Below are positions 1 through 4,915 of a stretch of DNA of 5,999 nt, piece by piece. Source of the DNA: Thermoplasmata archaeon M9B2D (lineage in GTDB: Archaea > Thermoplasmatota > E2 > DHVEG-1); contig MUGD01000120.1 in NCBI GenBank assembly GCA_002900555.1, positions 1-5,999 on the forward strand. The letters run 5' to 3'. Under the pieces are notes generated by a model that saw only the letters and a list, made by a program, of their open reading frames with translations, was not told where the DNA came from and did no database searches. Position 1 is the first letter of the stretch, and each line of letters starts with the position of its first letter. Position numbers and translations under genes: made by a program.

Positions 1-93
1 AACAGGCTTTGCACGAATCTCTGTTCCCTGAGTTTCGATGTACTACCTGACTCTCTCATATATTGCTAGTAGAATACAAGCTCACACAAAAGC
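1..93. other. Left edge, no gene assigned
   Basis: No gene can be supported here. On the plus strand one frame stays open from the edge to a stop at 48-50 and could be the tail of a gene entering from the left, read as QALHESLFPEFRCTT. On the minus strand an ATG at 59-57 opens a frame that runs off the window (MRESGSTSKLREQR...), which would be a gene following the methyltransferase on the same strand. Neither has a clear ribosome binding site or recognisable motif, and both are too short to choose between. Confidence 0.2.
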
Positions 94-125
94 AAATCAT
101 TTGTCTATAGACTCACAGATGATTT
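94..125 (-). terminator. Possible 3' hairpin of the methyltransferase gene
   Basis: Outer arms AAATCAT (94-100) and ATGATTT (119-125) are perfect reverse complements. They enclose a second perfect palindrome, GTCTATAGAC (103-112). Read on the minus strand, the structure starts at the methyltransferase stop codon and is followed by a short T run (gcttttg). This may be a termination or 3'-end structure, but the T run is weak and archaea do not need a hairpin to terminate. Confidence 0.25.
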
Positions 126-745
126 CACATGATGTAAAGATAGAGGTTCGGATTTTTAGTTGAAATTGCAGGTATCCATCCTTCAAATGTATACATGTGT
201 GACACGACACGTGTTCCTGTTCTTAACTCGCCAGCTAGCTTTGCTTTTAGCTGATTATTGGTATTTTGTCGCTGAAACAGACACACAACTGTTGCAATCT
301 CCAAGCTTTGATCGAAGAAGTTCTTCTGAATCACATTGACCTTCTGCTCGAGACCATGTCTTCGAATCACCCATCTAGACCACCTTACTCGAAGTGGATC
401 CACTTCTATGCCAATCGATCTGGCTCCAAATTCCTCAGCGGCCATAACAATGATTCGACCATCTCCAGAACCCAGGTCAACGACTATATCATCTTCTGTC
501 ACTTTCGCTAGTTCTAGCATCTTTCGCGCAGTACTTCTCGAAGTTGGTGTCCATGGGGCTCCAACGATGAAAGGCCAAAGTATGGATGCGGCACACAGAA
601 CGGTGATAAACACAATGATAAGAGCAGCAAACTCCACGACTTGACCTATTTCGATCAAACAATTCTCTCCTAGCCGGACTACTAAGTTACCTAACACAAT
701 GATAGAGATTGAATTTAGTAATTGTCCTTTTTGATTTCCATTCAT
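125..745 (-). CDS. FAM173/ATPSCKMT-like membrane-anchored SAM-dependent methyltransferase
   Basis: A class I methyltransferase of 206 residues from the ATG at 745. The in-frame TTG just before it (746-748) is a possible but less likely start; neither has a clear Shine-Dalgarno. The N-terminus is hydrophobic, with a weak segment near residues 10-24 and a strong helix at about 36-62. PWTPT (64-68) follows, then the SAM-binding motif VVDLGSGDGR (88-97), the acidic end of strand two at GIEVDP (112-117), and the conserved GTRVVSH (177-183) followed by GW. This order matches the FAM173 family, whose animal members methylate lysines of the ATP synthase c-subunit and of adenine nucleotide translocase. 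The archaeal substrate is not known to me. A membrane protein target is inference from the anchor and the family. The gene is complete, of normal length for archaeal members, and divergent from the next gene. Confidence 0.85.
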   Translation of the reverse strand: MNGNQKGQLLNSISIIVLGNLVVRLGENCLIEIGQVVEFAALIIVFITVLCAASILWPFIVGAPWTPTSRSTARKMLELAKVTEDDIVVDLGSGDGRIIVMAAEEFGARSIGIEVDPLRVRWSRWVIRRHGLEQKVNVIQKNFFDQSLEIATVVCLFQRQNTNNQLKAKLAGELRTGTRVVSHMYTFEGWIPAISTKNPNLYLYIM

Positions 746-782
746 CAAATGTAGAACTATGAGGCACTAGTCGTGTGCCCAG

Positions 783-805
783 TTCTAAATGCTATTGATT
801 TAGAA
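783..805. repeat. Perfect 8-bp inverted repeat in the divergent intergenic region
   Basis: TTCTAAAT (783-790) and ATTTAGAA (798-805) are exact reverse complements separated by seven bases. On the minus strand the arm reading catttaga lies about 40 bases upstream of the methyltransferase ATG and could double as its TATA element. The repeat could then be an operator over that promoter. This is inference; only the symmetry is directly seen. Confidence 0.4.
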
Positions 806-868
806 TTCAGACGGTTAATAACTTCTTGAAATTGATGAATGAATGTCACTATTGCATCAGCAAAACTA

Positions 869-902
869 TTGACAACTTTATCTGAAAAGAGCAAGTTGTC
901 AA
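869..902. repeat. Perfect 10-bp inverted repeat between divergent genes
   Basis: TTGACAACTT (869-878) and AAGTTGTCAA (893-902) are exact reverse complements around a 14-base spacer. No T tract follows on the plus strand, so it does not look like a plus-strand terminator. It lies about 60 bases upstream of the likely TATA element of the DUF4386-like gene and between two divergent transcription units. A regulator-binding site for either promoter or a transcript-end structure are both possible. Confidence 0.5.
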
Positions 903-960
903 ACGGAAAAGGATTCTACGAGGCTACTTCGCAAGGACACTTTCAATACTTCAGACCATC

Positions 961-968
961 TTTAAATA
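961..968 (+). promoter_or_regulatory. Archaeal TATA-box candidate for the DUF4386-MDR operon
   Basis: TTTAAATA at 961-968 is centred about 35 bases upstream of the ATG at 1000. With the usual archaeal spacing of about 25-27 bases to the start site, transcription would begin near 990, giving a very short leader. That agrees with the lack of a Shine-Dalgarno before this first gene, while the second gene of the unit has a good one. Confidence 0.5.
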
Positions 969-999
969 ATGCCAATCCACTCCTCAGATGTGAATAGTC

Positions 1000-1659
1000 A
1001 TGTTTGTGGAAATATCCGGTTTTCTCTTTCTGTTCATTATTTTACTGCTGGTGCTTGCATCTGCTAGATATGGTTACGAAACATACAGTGAATTGAATCC
1101 AGAAGAACAGATACATAGGATTTCGGAGAATCCTAAGAAATTCAGAACTGGCGCTGTTTTGGTCATCATTGAACATGCAGTAATAGTAACTCTAGCTTTC
1201 ACACTCTTCATTGCCTTCAGTTCATACAATATTGTTCTCGGAGTAGTTTGGCTTGTATCTCGGGGAGTTGAAGGTCTGATCCAAATCTATAACAAAAGAA
1301 ATTACTGGGGTCTACTCGAGATAGCAGATCAATACTCTGTGAAAATCGGTGCAGAAAAAGAAGCATTGAGTGACTCAGCCCTTACAATTCTCAAATCAAA
1401 GAATTCAACTTTTTCAGTCGCACAAATCTTGTTCTCCATAGGTACGCTAGCATACTCGATCTTATTTGTTTCCTATGGAGTCATTCTAGTATACATTGGA
1501 TGGTTTGGAATTGTCGCGAGTATCATTTATGGAATTGGTAATGGAATAACGCGAATGAAACCTGATTCCAAAGCCCTATGGAACTTGGGGGGTCTCTTAA
1601 TCTGGGTCTTTGAATTAATCTTAGGCATCTGGCTTTTGTTCTATTCTTTAATACCTTAG
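1000..1659 (+). CDS. DUF4386-like multi-pass membrane protein
   Basis: A hydrophobic protein of 219 residues with about six membrane helices, near residues 4-22, 51-72, 78-95, 137-159, 161-180 and 195-216. The soluble loop between helices three and four is rich in charge. The pattern of helix two, then a helix with an arginine and glutamate (SRGVEG, 87-92), a loop, and the later pair SIGTLAYSILF and GWFGIVASIIYGIG resembles DUF4386 family proteins, which have similar length and a conserved R-x-x-E in the third helix. The biochemical role of that family is not established. The start at 1000 has no Shine-Dalgarno but sits just below a TATA candidate. The stop is 11 bases before the MDR gene, and the MDR ribosome binding site overlaps this stop, so the two are almost certainly co-transcribed. 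Confidence 0.7.
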   Translation: MFVEISGFLFLFIILLLVLASARYGYETYSELNPEEQIHRISENPKKFRTGAVLVIIEHAVIVTLAFTLFIAFSSYNIVLGVVWLVSRGVEGLIQIYNKRNYWGLLEIADQYSVKIGAEKEALSDSALTILKSKNSTFSVAQILFSIGTLAYSILFVSYGVILVYIGWFGIVASIIYGIGNGITRMKPDSKALWNLGGLLIWVFELILGIWLLFYSLIP

Positions 1660-1670
1660 GAGTACTGAAC

Positions 1671-2642
1671 ATGAAAGCGATTATAATGACGGGATACGGA
1701 GGACCTGAAGTCCTTCAATACAAAGATGTAGAAAAGCCATCTCCTGCCGCCAATCAGGTTCTGGTGAAAGTTAAGGCGGCTTCTCTAAATGCATCCGATT
1801 TTGAAGCCATGAGGGGTGCATGGACATCTCGTTTGGGGGGTCCTCTTAGGACAAAGCACAAGATTCTCGGAACCGACATAGCGGGTACAGTTGAAGCAGT
1901 TGGAAGCAATGTCACGAAATTTCAACCAGGTGACGAGGTCCAGGGTGACCTGTTGTACCCAAATGGTTACGGTGCCTTTGCCGAGTATGCATGTGCTCTC
2001 GAAAAGGTGCTGGCTTCGAAACCAGCGAGCATGAGTTTCGAACAGGCATCTACCTATCCTGAATCAGGTATCATCGCTATGCAGAGTCTTCGGGGGAAAA
2101 GAGAGATTCAACCGGGACAAAGCGTGCTGATTAATGGTGCTGGGGGCGGAATGGGGTCGTTTGGAATTCAGATTGCTAAATACTATGGAGCAGAGGTTAC
2201 TGGTGTTGACAGCGCTTTAAAACTTGAAATGATGAAATCAATAGGTGCAGACCATGTTCTTGATTATAAGGTGACAGACTTCACAAGAACTGGGGAGCGC
2301 TATGATTTTATTCTAGATACTGTAGCGCGTCGTTCATTGGTTTCTTACAGACGAACATTGAATCCCAACGGGATGTACATCATGGTCGGAGGATCTAGGT
2401 CAGCTCTCTTTCAAGGAATAGTTCTTGGTCCATTGGCTTCTAGGATGGGAGGTAAGAACTATGGAATCAATCCCATAAACAGGGACCCGATGGAAGACTA
2501 TGAGTTCCTTGCAGAACTTTTCGAAACTGGTAAAGTTGTGCCAGTGATCGATAAAGTGTATCCTTTGAGTGAGGTACCTGAAGCTATTCGTTATCTTGAG
2601 GAAGGATTTGCCCTCGGAAAAGTCGTAATAACAATGGAGTAA
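1671..2642 (+). CDS. Zinc-independent MDR oxidoreductase (NADPH:quinone reductase / alcohol dehydrogenase family), copy 1
   Basis: A complete 323-residue medium-chain dehydrogenase/reductase. The GroES-like domain covers about 1-125, with RG at 48-49, GTDIAGTVEAVG at 67-78 and PGDEV at 86-90. The Rossmann domain follows, with the nucleotide loop NGAGGGMG (155-162) and TGVDSALK (177-184) after strand two. The C-terminal closing segment is GKVVITME. The four-cysteine structural zinc lobe and the catalytic zinc cysteine are absent, which places it with quinone-oxidoreductase-like members that move hydride from NAD(P)H to quinones, enones or aldehydes. D180 followed by S181 and K184 leaves NADH versus NADPH open. 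AGGAGT (1658-1663), seven bases before the ATG, sets the start. It is the second gene of a unit with the membrane protein and is followed after five bases by a decayed ABM gene. A paralogue lies at 4916 and a collapsed copy at 3509. Confidence 0.9.
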   Translation: MKAIIMTGYGGPEVLQYKDVEKPSPAANQVLVKVKAASLNASDFEAMRGAWTSRLGGPLRTKHKILGTDIAGTVEAVGSNVTKFQPGDEVQGDLLYPNGYGAFAEYACALEKVLASKPASMSFEQASTYPESGIIAMQSLRGKREIQPGQSVLINGAGGGMGSFGIQIAKYYGAEVTGVDSALKLEMMKSIGADHVLDYKVTDFTRTGERYDFILDTVARRSLVSYRRTLNPNGMYIMVGGSRSALFQGIVLGPLASRMGGKNYGINPINRDPMEDYEFLAELFETGKVVPVIDKVYPLSEVPEAIRYLEEGFALGKVVITME

Positions 2643-2647
2643 TCTGA

Positions 2648-2743
2648 ATGATAAGTAGGGTATGGCATGGGTGGACGAATCGCGATAACGCTGAGGTGAT
2701 ATATTCCGTTTCTGTCAATCGATTGAGAAGAGTAAGTCTGTAA
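2648..2743 (+). pseudogene. Truncated 5' remnant of an ABM-family gene
   Basis: Five bases after the MDR stop, an ATG opens a 31-codon frame beginning MISRVWHGWTNRDNAE. Twelve of these 16 residues equal the start of the intact ABM protein at 3636 (MISRVWRGWTNQENAD), and about 39 of the first 51 bases match. Several differences are silent (ATA/ATT, AGG/CGT, GTA/GTT, GCT/GCG), as expected of two old paralogues that were both under selection. After about 2697 the similarity stops, the frame reads unrelated residues and ends at 2741-2743. The remaining ~85 codons of the family are missing. GGAG in the end of the MDR gene could still serve as a ribosome site, so a 31-residue peptide could be made, but the sequence is best read as a relic. 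Confidence 0.8.
2715..2726. promoter_or_regulatory. Operator-like palindrome 1 upstream of the flavodoxin gene
   Basis: TCAATCGATTGA is a perfect 12-bp palindrome with core AATCGATT. Its centre is 35 bp upstream of the centre of a second palindrome with the same core. It falls in the non-homologous tail of the ABM relic, so coding constraint does not explain it. A paired binding site for a dimeric repressor or activator of the flavodoxin gene is the likely reading. Confidence 0.45.
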
Positions 2744-2748
2744 AACCT

Positions 2749-2762
2749 ATTAATCGATTAAT
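2749..2762. promoter_or_regulatory. Operator-like palindrome 2 abutting the flavodoxin TATA box
   Basis: ATTAATCGATTAAT is a perfect 14-bp palindrome with the same AATCGATT core as the site at 2715. Its right end touches the TATA candidate TTTAAA (2762-2767) and it covers the position of the BRE element. A protein bound here would block TFB/TBP loading, the common way archaeal repressors act. Function is inferred; symmetry and position are seen. Confidence 0.5.
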
Positions 2763-2767
2763 TTAAA
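2762..2767 (+). promoter_or_regulatory. TATA-box candidate for a leaderless flavodoxin transcript
   Basis: TTTAAA is centred about 25-26 bases upstream of the GTG at 2790 and 31 bases upstream of the ATG at 2796. This is the usual distance between TATA box and transcription start in archaea. Together with the absence of any Shine-Dalgarno, it points to a leaderless or near-leaderless mRNA starting at or just before the coding region. Confidence 0.55.
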
Positions 2768-2789
2768 GTGCTGTTGTAATAAAAATCAA

Positions 2790-3386
2790 GTGAGTATGAA
2801 CGAAAACAGTAATGATATCAAAAATGGTCATAGAGTTCTAGTTGTCTATGATAGTGAGTCCGGATCTACAGGAGAGGTTGCTGATTTTATAGGGAATATG
2901 TTTTCCCAAAATGGTTGTATTGTAGAAATTAAGAATGTTAGAGAAACTGTTGATCTGACTTCCTATGATCGTATAGTGATAGGTAGCCCAATTAGATATG
3001 ATAAGTGGATGCCCAATGCAAGAAAATTTGTGAAGAATAACGAAGAAATGTTAAGCAAAATACCTGTGGCATTCTTTTTTACTTGCTTGGTATTGTCCAC
3101 AAAAACTGACAAAACAGCCCGACAAGCCAAGGGATATTCTGATAAATTATATGATATTGCTCCTCTGGTTAAACCTGTAAGTGTGGGGGAATTTGTGGGT
3201 GTTTTAGATTATAGCAAATTATCCTTTTTCCCCCGTATGATTCTGAAATTATATCTTGTAATTCTTAGAGTAAGAGAAGGAGATCGATCGATAGGAAAAG
3301 AAGGAGATTATAGAGACTGGCACGCTATTCGTTCATGGGTTGAAAGCATTGATTTTGGTAAGCCGGAAATCTCTAACTCATCTTAA
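2790..3386 (+). CDS. HemG-like flavodoxin-domain protein
   Basis: A flavodoxin-fold protein of 198 residues from GTG 2790; ATG 2796, two codons in, is an equally possible start (196 residues). The FMN phosphate loop is VVYDSESGSTGEVA (18-31). The second flavin-contact loop is GSPIRYDKW (65-73), and FFTC (96-99) ends a later strand. The tail has RDWHAIRSW (175-183), like the DW-x-x-I-x-x-W seen in protoporphyrinogen oxidase HemG (flavodoxin_5 family). HemG in bacteria oxidises protoporphyrinogen IX using quinones. In archaea many such proteins occur without that role, so haem synthesis is not claimed. The hydrophobic stretch at 144-160 is where HemG has its extra loop and could allow membrane contact. 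The gene has its own promoter with two palindromic sites and separates two MDR-ABM copies. Its codons look more A/T-rich than the MDR genes, which may indicate separate acquisition. Confidence 0.8.
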   Translation: MSMNENSNDIKNGHRVLVVYDSESGSTGEVADFIGNMFSQNGCIVEIKNVRETVDLTSYDRIVIGSPIRYDKWMPNARKFVKNNEEMLSKIPVAFFFTCLVLSTKTDKTARQAKGYSDKLYDIAPLVKPVSVGEFVGVLDYSKLSFFPRMILKLYLVILRVREGDRSIGKEGDYRDWHAIRSWVESIDFGKPEISNSS

Positions 3387-3416
3387 GGAAATCATACGAA
3401 TTCATTTGAGCCGTCT

Positions 3417-3424
3417 AATCGATT
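3417..3424. promoter_or_regulatory. Third AATCGATT site, downstream of the flavodoxin gene
   Basis: The core AATCGATT recurs 31 bases after the flavodoxin stop, as CTAATCGATTTA. The three copies of this 8-mer found in the window all flank the flavodoxin gene. It could serve an adjacent promoter for the collapsed MDR copy and intact ABM gene, or mark the boundary of an inserted segment. No clear TATA box follows at a convincing distance. Confidence 0.3.
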
Positions 3425-3508
3425 TACAATCTACTAGTTATCCTAGAATCACAAAAAAAAGAAAACAGATATGAAAGGATCAATCCTGGATGCTTAAGAG
3501 TGAGAGAG

Positions 3509-3606
3509 ATGAGAGCGATAGTTCAGGATAAACACGCATCACCAGATGTACTTCAGTTCAGTGAGGTAGACACGTTCTTGGAAAGATTGAAGTGACCATG
3601 GAATAG
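3509..3606 (+). pseudogene. MDR oxidoreductase gene collapsed by internal deletion
   Basis: The frame from ATG 3509 reads MRAIVQDKHASPDVLQFSEV then DT. This is the N-terminus of an MDR protein, as in the neighbours MKAIIMTGYGGPEVLQYKDV and MKAIVCKKYGPPEVLELAEV. Around 3572-3577 the coding content jumps. In another frame, 3574-3606 reads VLGKIEVTME then stop, matching the C-terminus ALGKVVITME of copy 1. About 290 central codons, including the whole nucleotide-binding domain, are gone and the two ends are out of frame. The N-terminal frame stops at 3593-3595 after 28 codons. The relic lies 29 bases before the intact ABM gene, mirroring the MDR-then-ABM order at 1671-2743. Confidence 0.85.
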
Positions 3607-3635
3607 AATATCTGTCCATTGTTGGAGGATTACAG

Positions 3636-3950
3636 ATGATTAGTCGTGTTTGGCGTGGGTGGACGAATCAAGAGAACGCGGATGCATACGAAGAGTTATT
3701 GCGGACTGAAATTTTCACTAGCATTGCAAGCCGCCAAATTGAAGGCTACCACGGTATTCATTTGCTCCGTCGGGCACTTGAAGATGAAGTTGAATTTGTG
3801 ACCATGATGTGGTTTGATTCTGTGGAAGCGGTAAAATCATTTGCAGGAGAGGAGTATGAAGTGGCTGTTGTGCCACCTGAGGCTAGGATTCTACTGTCAA
3901 GATTCGACGGAATTTCAGCTCATTATCAGGTTATCGAAGCTCCAGATTAA
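3636..3950 (+). CDS. Antibiotic biosynthesis monooxygenase (ABM) family protein
   Basis: A complete small protein of 104 residues with no membrane segment, predicted cytoplasmic. The pattern MISRVWRGWT at the start, EIFTSIASRQIEGYHGIHLLRR (24-45), VEFVTMMWFDS (52-62), VKSFAGEEYEVAVVPPEAR (65-83) and a terminal HY (96-97) matches a widespread branch of dimeric ferredoxin-like ABM proteins. Some members of the fold oxidise polyphenols or quinols without a cofactor; for this branch no reaction is established to my knowledge. GGAGG at 3624-3628, seven bases before the ATG, sets the start. It once followed an MDR gene directly and is now preceded only by that gene's relic, so it must rely on a promoter upstream of the relic or on readthrough from the flavodoxin gene. 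A truncated paralogue is at 2648. Confidence 0.85.
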   Translation: MISRVWRGWTNQENADAYEELLRTEIFTSIASRQIEGYHGIHLLRRALEDEVEFVTMMWFDSVEAVKSFAGEEYEVAVVPPEARILLSRFDGISAHYQVIEAPD

Positions 3951-3977
3951 CCACTGCACTGCAACCTTGTAGGAATA

Positions 3978-4009
3978 CTTATTTTGACTAAGAACAAGAG
4001 GAATGTTCT
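3978..4009 (+). promoter_or_regulatory. Possible promoter with inverted repeat before the small membrane protein
   Basis: CTTATTTT (3978-3985) is a weak TATA candidate. Just downstream, AGAACA (3991-3996) and TGTTCT (4004-4009) are exact reverse complements with a seven-base spacer, placed where transcription would start. GTTAC/GTAAC (4011-4015, 4020-4024) adds a second small symmetry. An operator over the start site is possible, but each element alone is weak. Confidence 0.3.
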
Positions 4010-4044
4010 GGTTACAAAGGTAACTCAGAAAAGGAGAGAAAAGA

Positions 4045-4413
4045 ATGAGAACTGATACCGCACAGAGGATTTTGTGGTTTGCTATGGTCTTCATAGTACT
4101 GATGGTTATTGCCCTTATTGGTGGTGCTATTGTTTTTACGTTAGCATTCACTTTTATTGACCTTGGGACTTTCATCAGTGATCCGACGGTCTTAGCATTT
4201 CTACAAGCAAATCCATTATTCATCCCAGCTATAATGTGGGCCATAGCAATCTTTGGACTCATCTACCTAATAGTCGTGTATATGTGGCGAAAAGACCCAA
4301 TGGCACACAGAACAGGGTTTACTATTCTTGGAATACTCCAACTTCTAGTAGGCTTTAGCCTTGTTGGATTACTGCTCCTCCTACCAGGACTTCTCTTGGA
4401 AGAGAATCAGTAA
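4045..4413 (+). CDS. Small three-helix membrane protein of unknown function
   Basis: A 122-residue protein with three strong predicted helices at about 10-37, 57-80 and 91-117. The first two are joined by a short loop containing DP, the second and third by a basic segment WRKDPMAHRT (81-90) likely facing the cytoplasm. The C-terminus is LLLEENQ. I do not recognise a family and see no catalytic motif. The start is supported by AAGGAG (4031-4036) at eight bases. It stands alone: 95 bases separate it from the ABM gene, and a strong terminator follows immediately, so it is either monocistronic or the last gene of the ABM unit. Confidence 0.75.
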   Translation: MRTDTAQRILWFAMVFIVLMVIALIGGAIVFTLAFTFIDLGTFISDPTVLAFLQANPLFIPAIMWAIAIFGLIYLIVVYMWRKDPMAHRTGFTILGILQLLVGFSLVGLLLLLPGLLLEENQ

Positions 4414-4422
4414 TTAATCACG

Positions 4423-4459
4423 AGGGAGACAACTTGCGGTCTCCCTGAATCTTTTTTTT
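4423..4459 (+). terminator. Hairpin plus T8 terminator
   Basis: AGGGAGAC (4423-4430) and GTCTCCCT (4439-4446) form a perfect 8-bp stem with an eight-base loop. Five bases later comes an uninterrupted run of eight T (4452-4459). It begins 10 bases after the stop of the small membrane protein and separates it from the next operon. In archaea the T tract itself is the main signal; a hairpin this neat resembles the bacterial intrinsic type. Confidence 0.8.
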
Positions 4460-4468
4460 GCAAATCCA

Positions 4469-4474
4469 GATATA
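4469..4474 (+). promoter_or_regulatory. TATA-box candidate for the DUF6326-MDR operon
   Basis: GATATA lies 10 bases after the terminator T run and about 50 bases upstream of the ATG at 4522, which would put the start site near 4498 and give a leader of about 24 bases. It is the best A/T-rich element in this short gap, but it is only a short match. Confidence 0.3.
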
Positions 4475-4521
4475 GGAGACAATCCAATAGCAAAATGAAA
4501 CAGACGTATTCAGGCGGTTGA

Positions 4522-4899
4522 ATGATGGAAGATGTACAGTTGATTCTAGCAGCATTATGGACTTCCCTAATGCTGACATACCTTTTGGGAGATGTGATAA
4601 GGATCTTTGCGGGGGATTTTGCTGCAGGAGAAATGGGAGGCGAAAAAGCAACTCAGAGTGCGTGGATGATAGCTGCCATTTTGATGTTGATACCAATTGT
4701 CATGATTTCTCTGACACTCATTATCCCTCATCCAATGAACGGCTGGTTAAACATAATATTCGCTGTATTCCTCTTCCTGGTTAATCTTGCAGGTATTCGT
4801 GGATACCCTTCATATTTCGACAAATTTCTGATTGTTGTGGGACTTGCATTTAATGTAGTGATTGTATGGTACGCAGGAACTTGGATTGGATTGTTCTGA
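4522..4899 (+). CDS. DUF6326-like membrane protein
   Basis: A 125-residue protein (a second ATG at 4525 would give 124) with four hydrophobic segments at about 6-24, 47-69, 75-91 and 101-120. The features ALWTSLMLTYLLGDVIRIFAGDF at 11-33, the helix MLIPIVMISL, then YPSYFDKFLIVVGLAFN and VWYA near the end match the pattern I know for the DUF6326 family; the assignment is from memory. No function is known for it. The stop is 16 bases before the second complete MDR gene, so the two form an operon, a pairing similar to the DUF4386-MDR pair at 1000-2642. A related C-terminus appears on the opposite strand at the right edge. Confidence 0.7.
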   Translation: MMEDVQLILAALWTSLMLTYLLGDVIRIFAGDFAAGEMGGEKATQSAWMIAAILMLIPIVMISLTLIIPHPMNGWLNIIFAVFLFLVNLAGIRGYPSYFDKFLIVVGLAFNVVIVWYAGTWIGLF

Positions 4900-4904
4900 A
4901 GCTT

Positions 4905-4910
4905 AGGTGA
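4905..4910 (+). promoter_or_regulatory. Ribosome binding site that selects ATG 4916
   Basis: AGGTGA lies five bases before ATG 4916. An earlier in-frame GTG at 4907 overlaps this motif and has no site of its own, and the MDR family typically begins MKAIV, which is what ATG 4916 gives. The longer start is therefore rejected. Confidence 0.7.
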
Positions 4911-4915
4911 AACTC

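Noticed and set aside
266..644. Plus-strand frames opposite the methyltransferase gene
   Set aside because: They are antisense shadows of a well-supported coding region, with no motif or ribosome binding site of their own.
3471..3497. Short frame MKGSILDA after an A-rich run, with a small symmetry AGGAT-CA-ATCCT
   Set aside because: Eight codons with no ribosome site, and the symmetry has only a two-base spacer and is short enough to arise by chance.
3915..4262. Minus-strand frame of 115 codons across the ABM end and the small membrane protein
   Set aside because: It lies antisense to two supported genes with good ribosome sites and has no recognisable domain.
4418..4784. Other frames overlapping the DUF6326-like gene and terminator
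   Set aside because: The minus frame runs through the hairpin terminator, and the plus frame at 4518 is a cysteine-rich shadow of the DUF6326-like gene.
4907..4915. GTG start giving three extra residues for the second MDR protein
   Set aside because: The GTG overlaps the ribosome binding site of ATG 4916, and the family begins at MKAIV.
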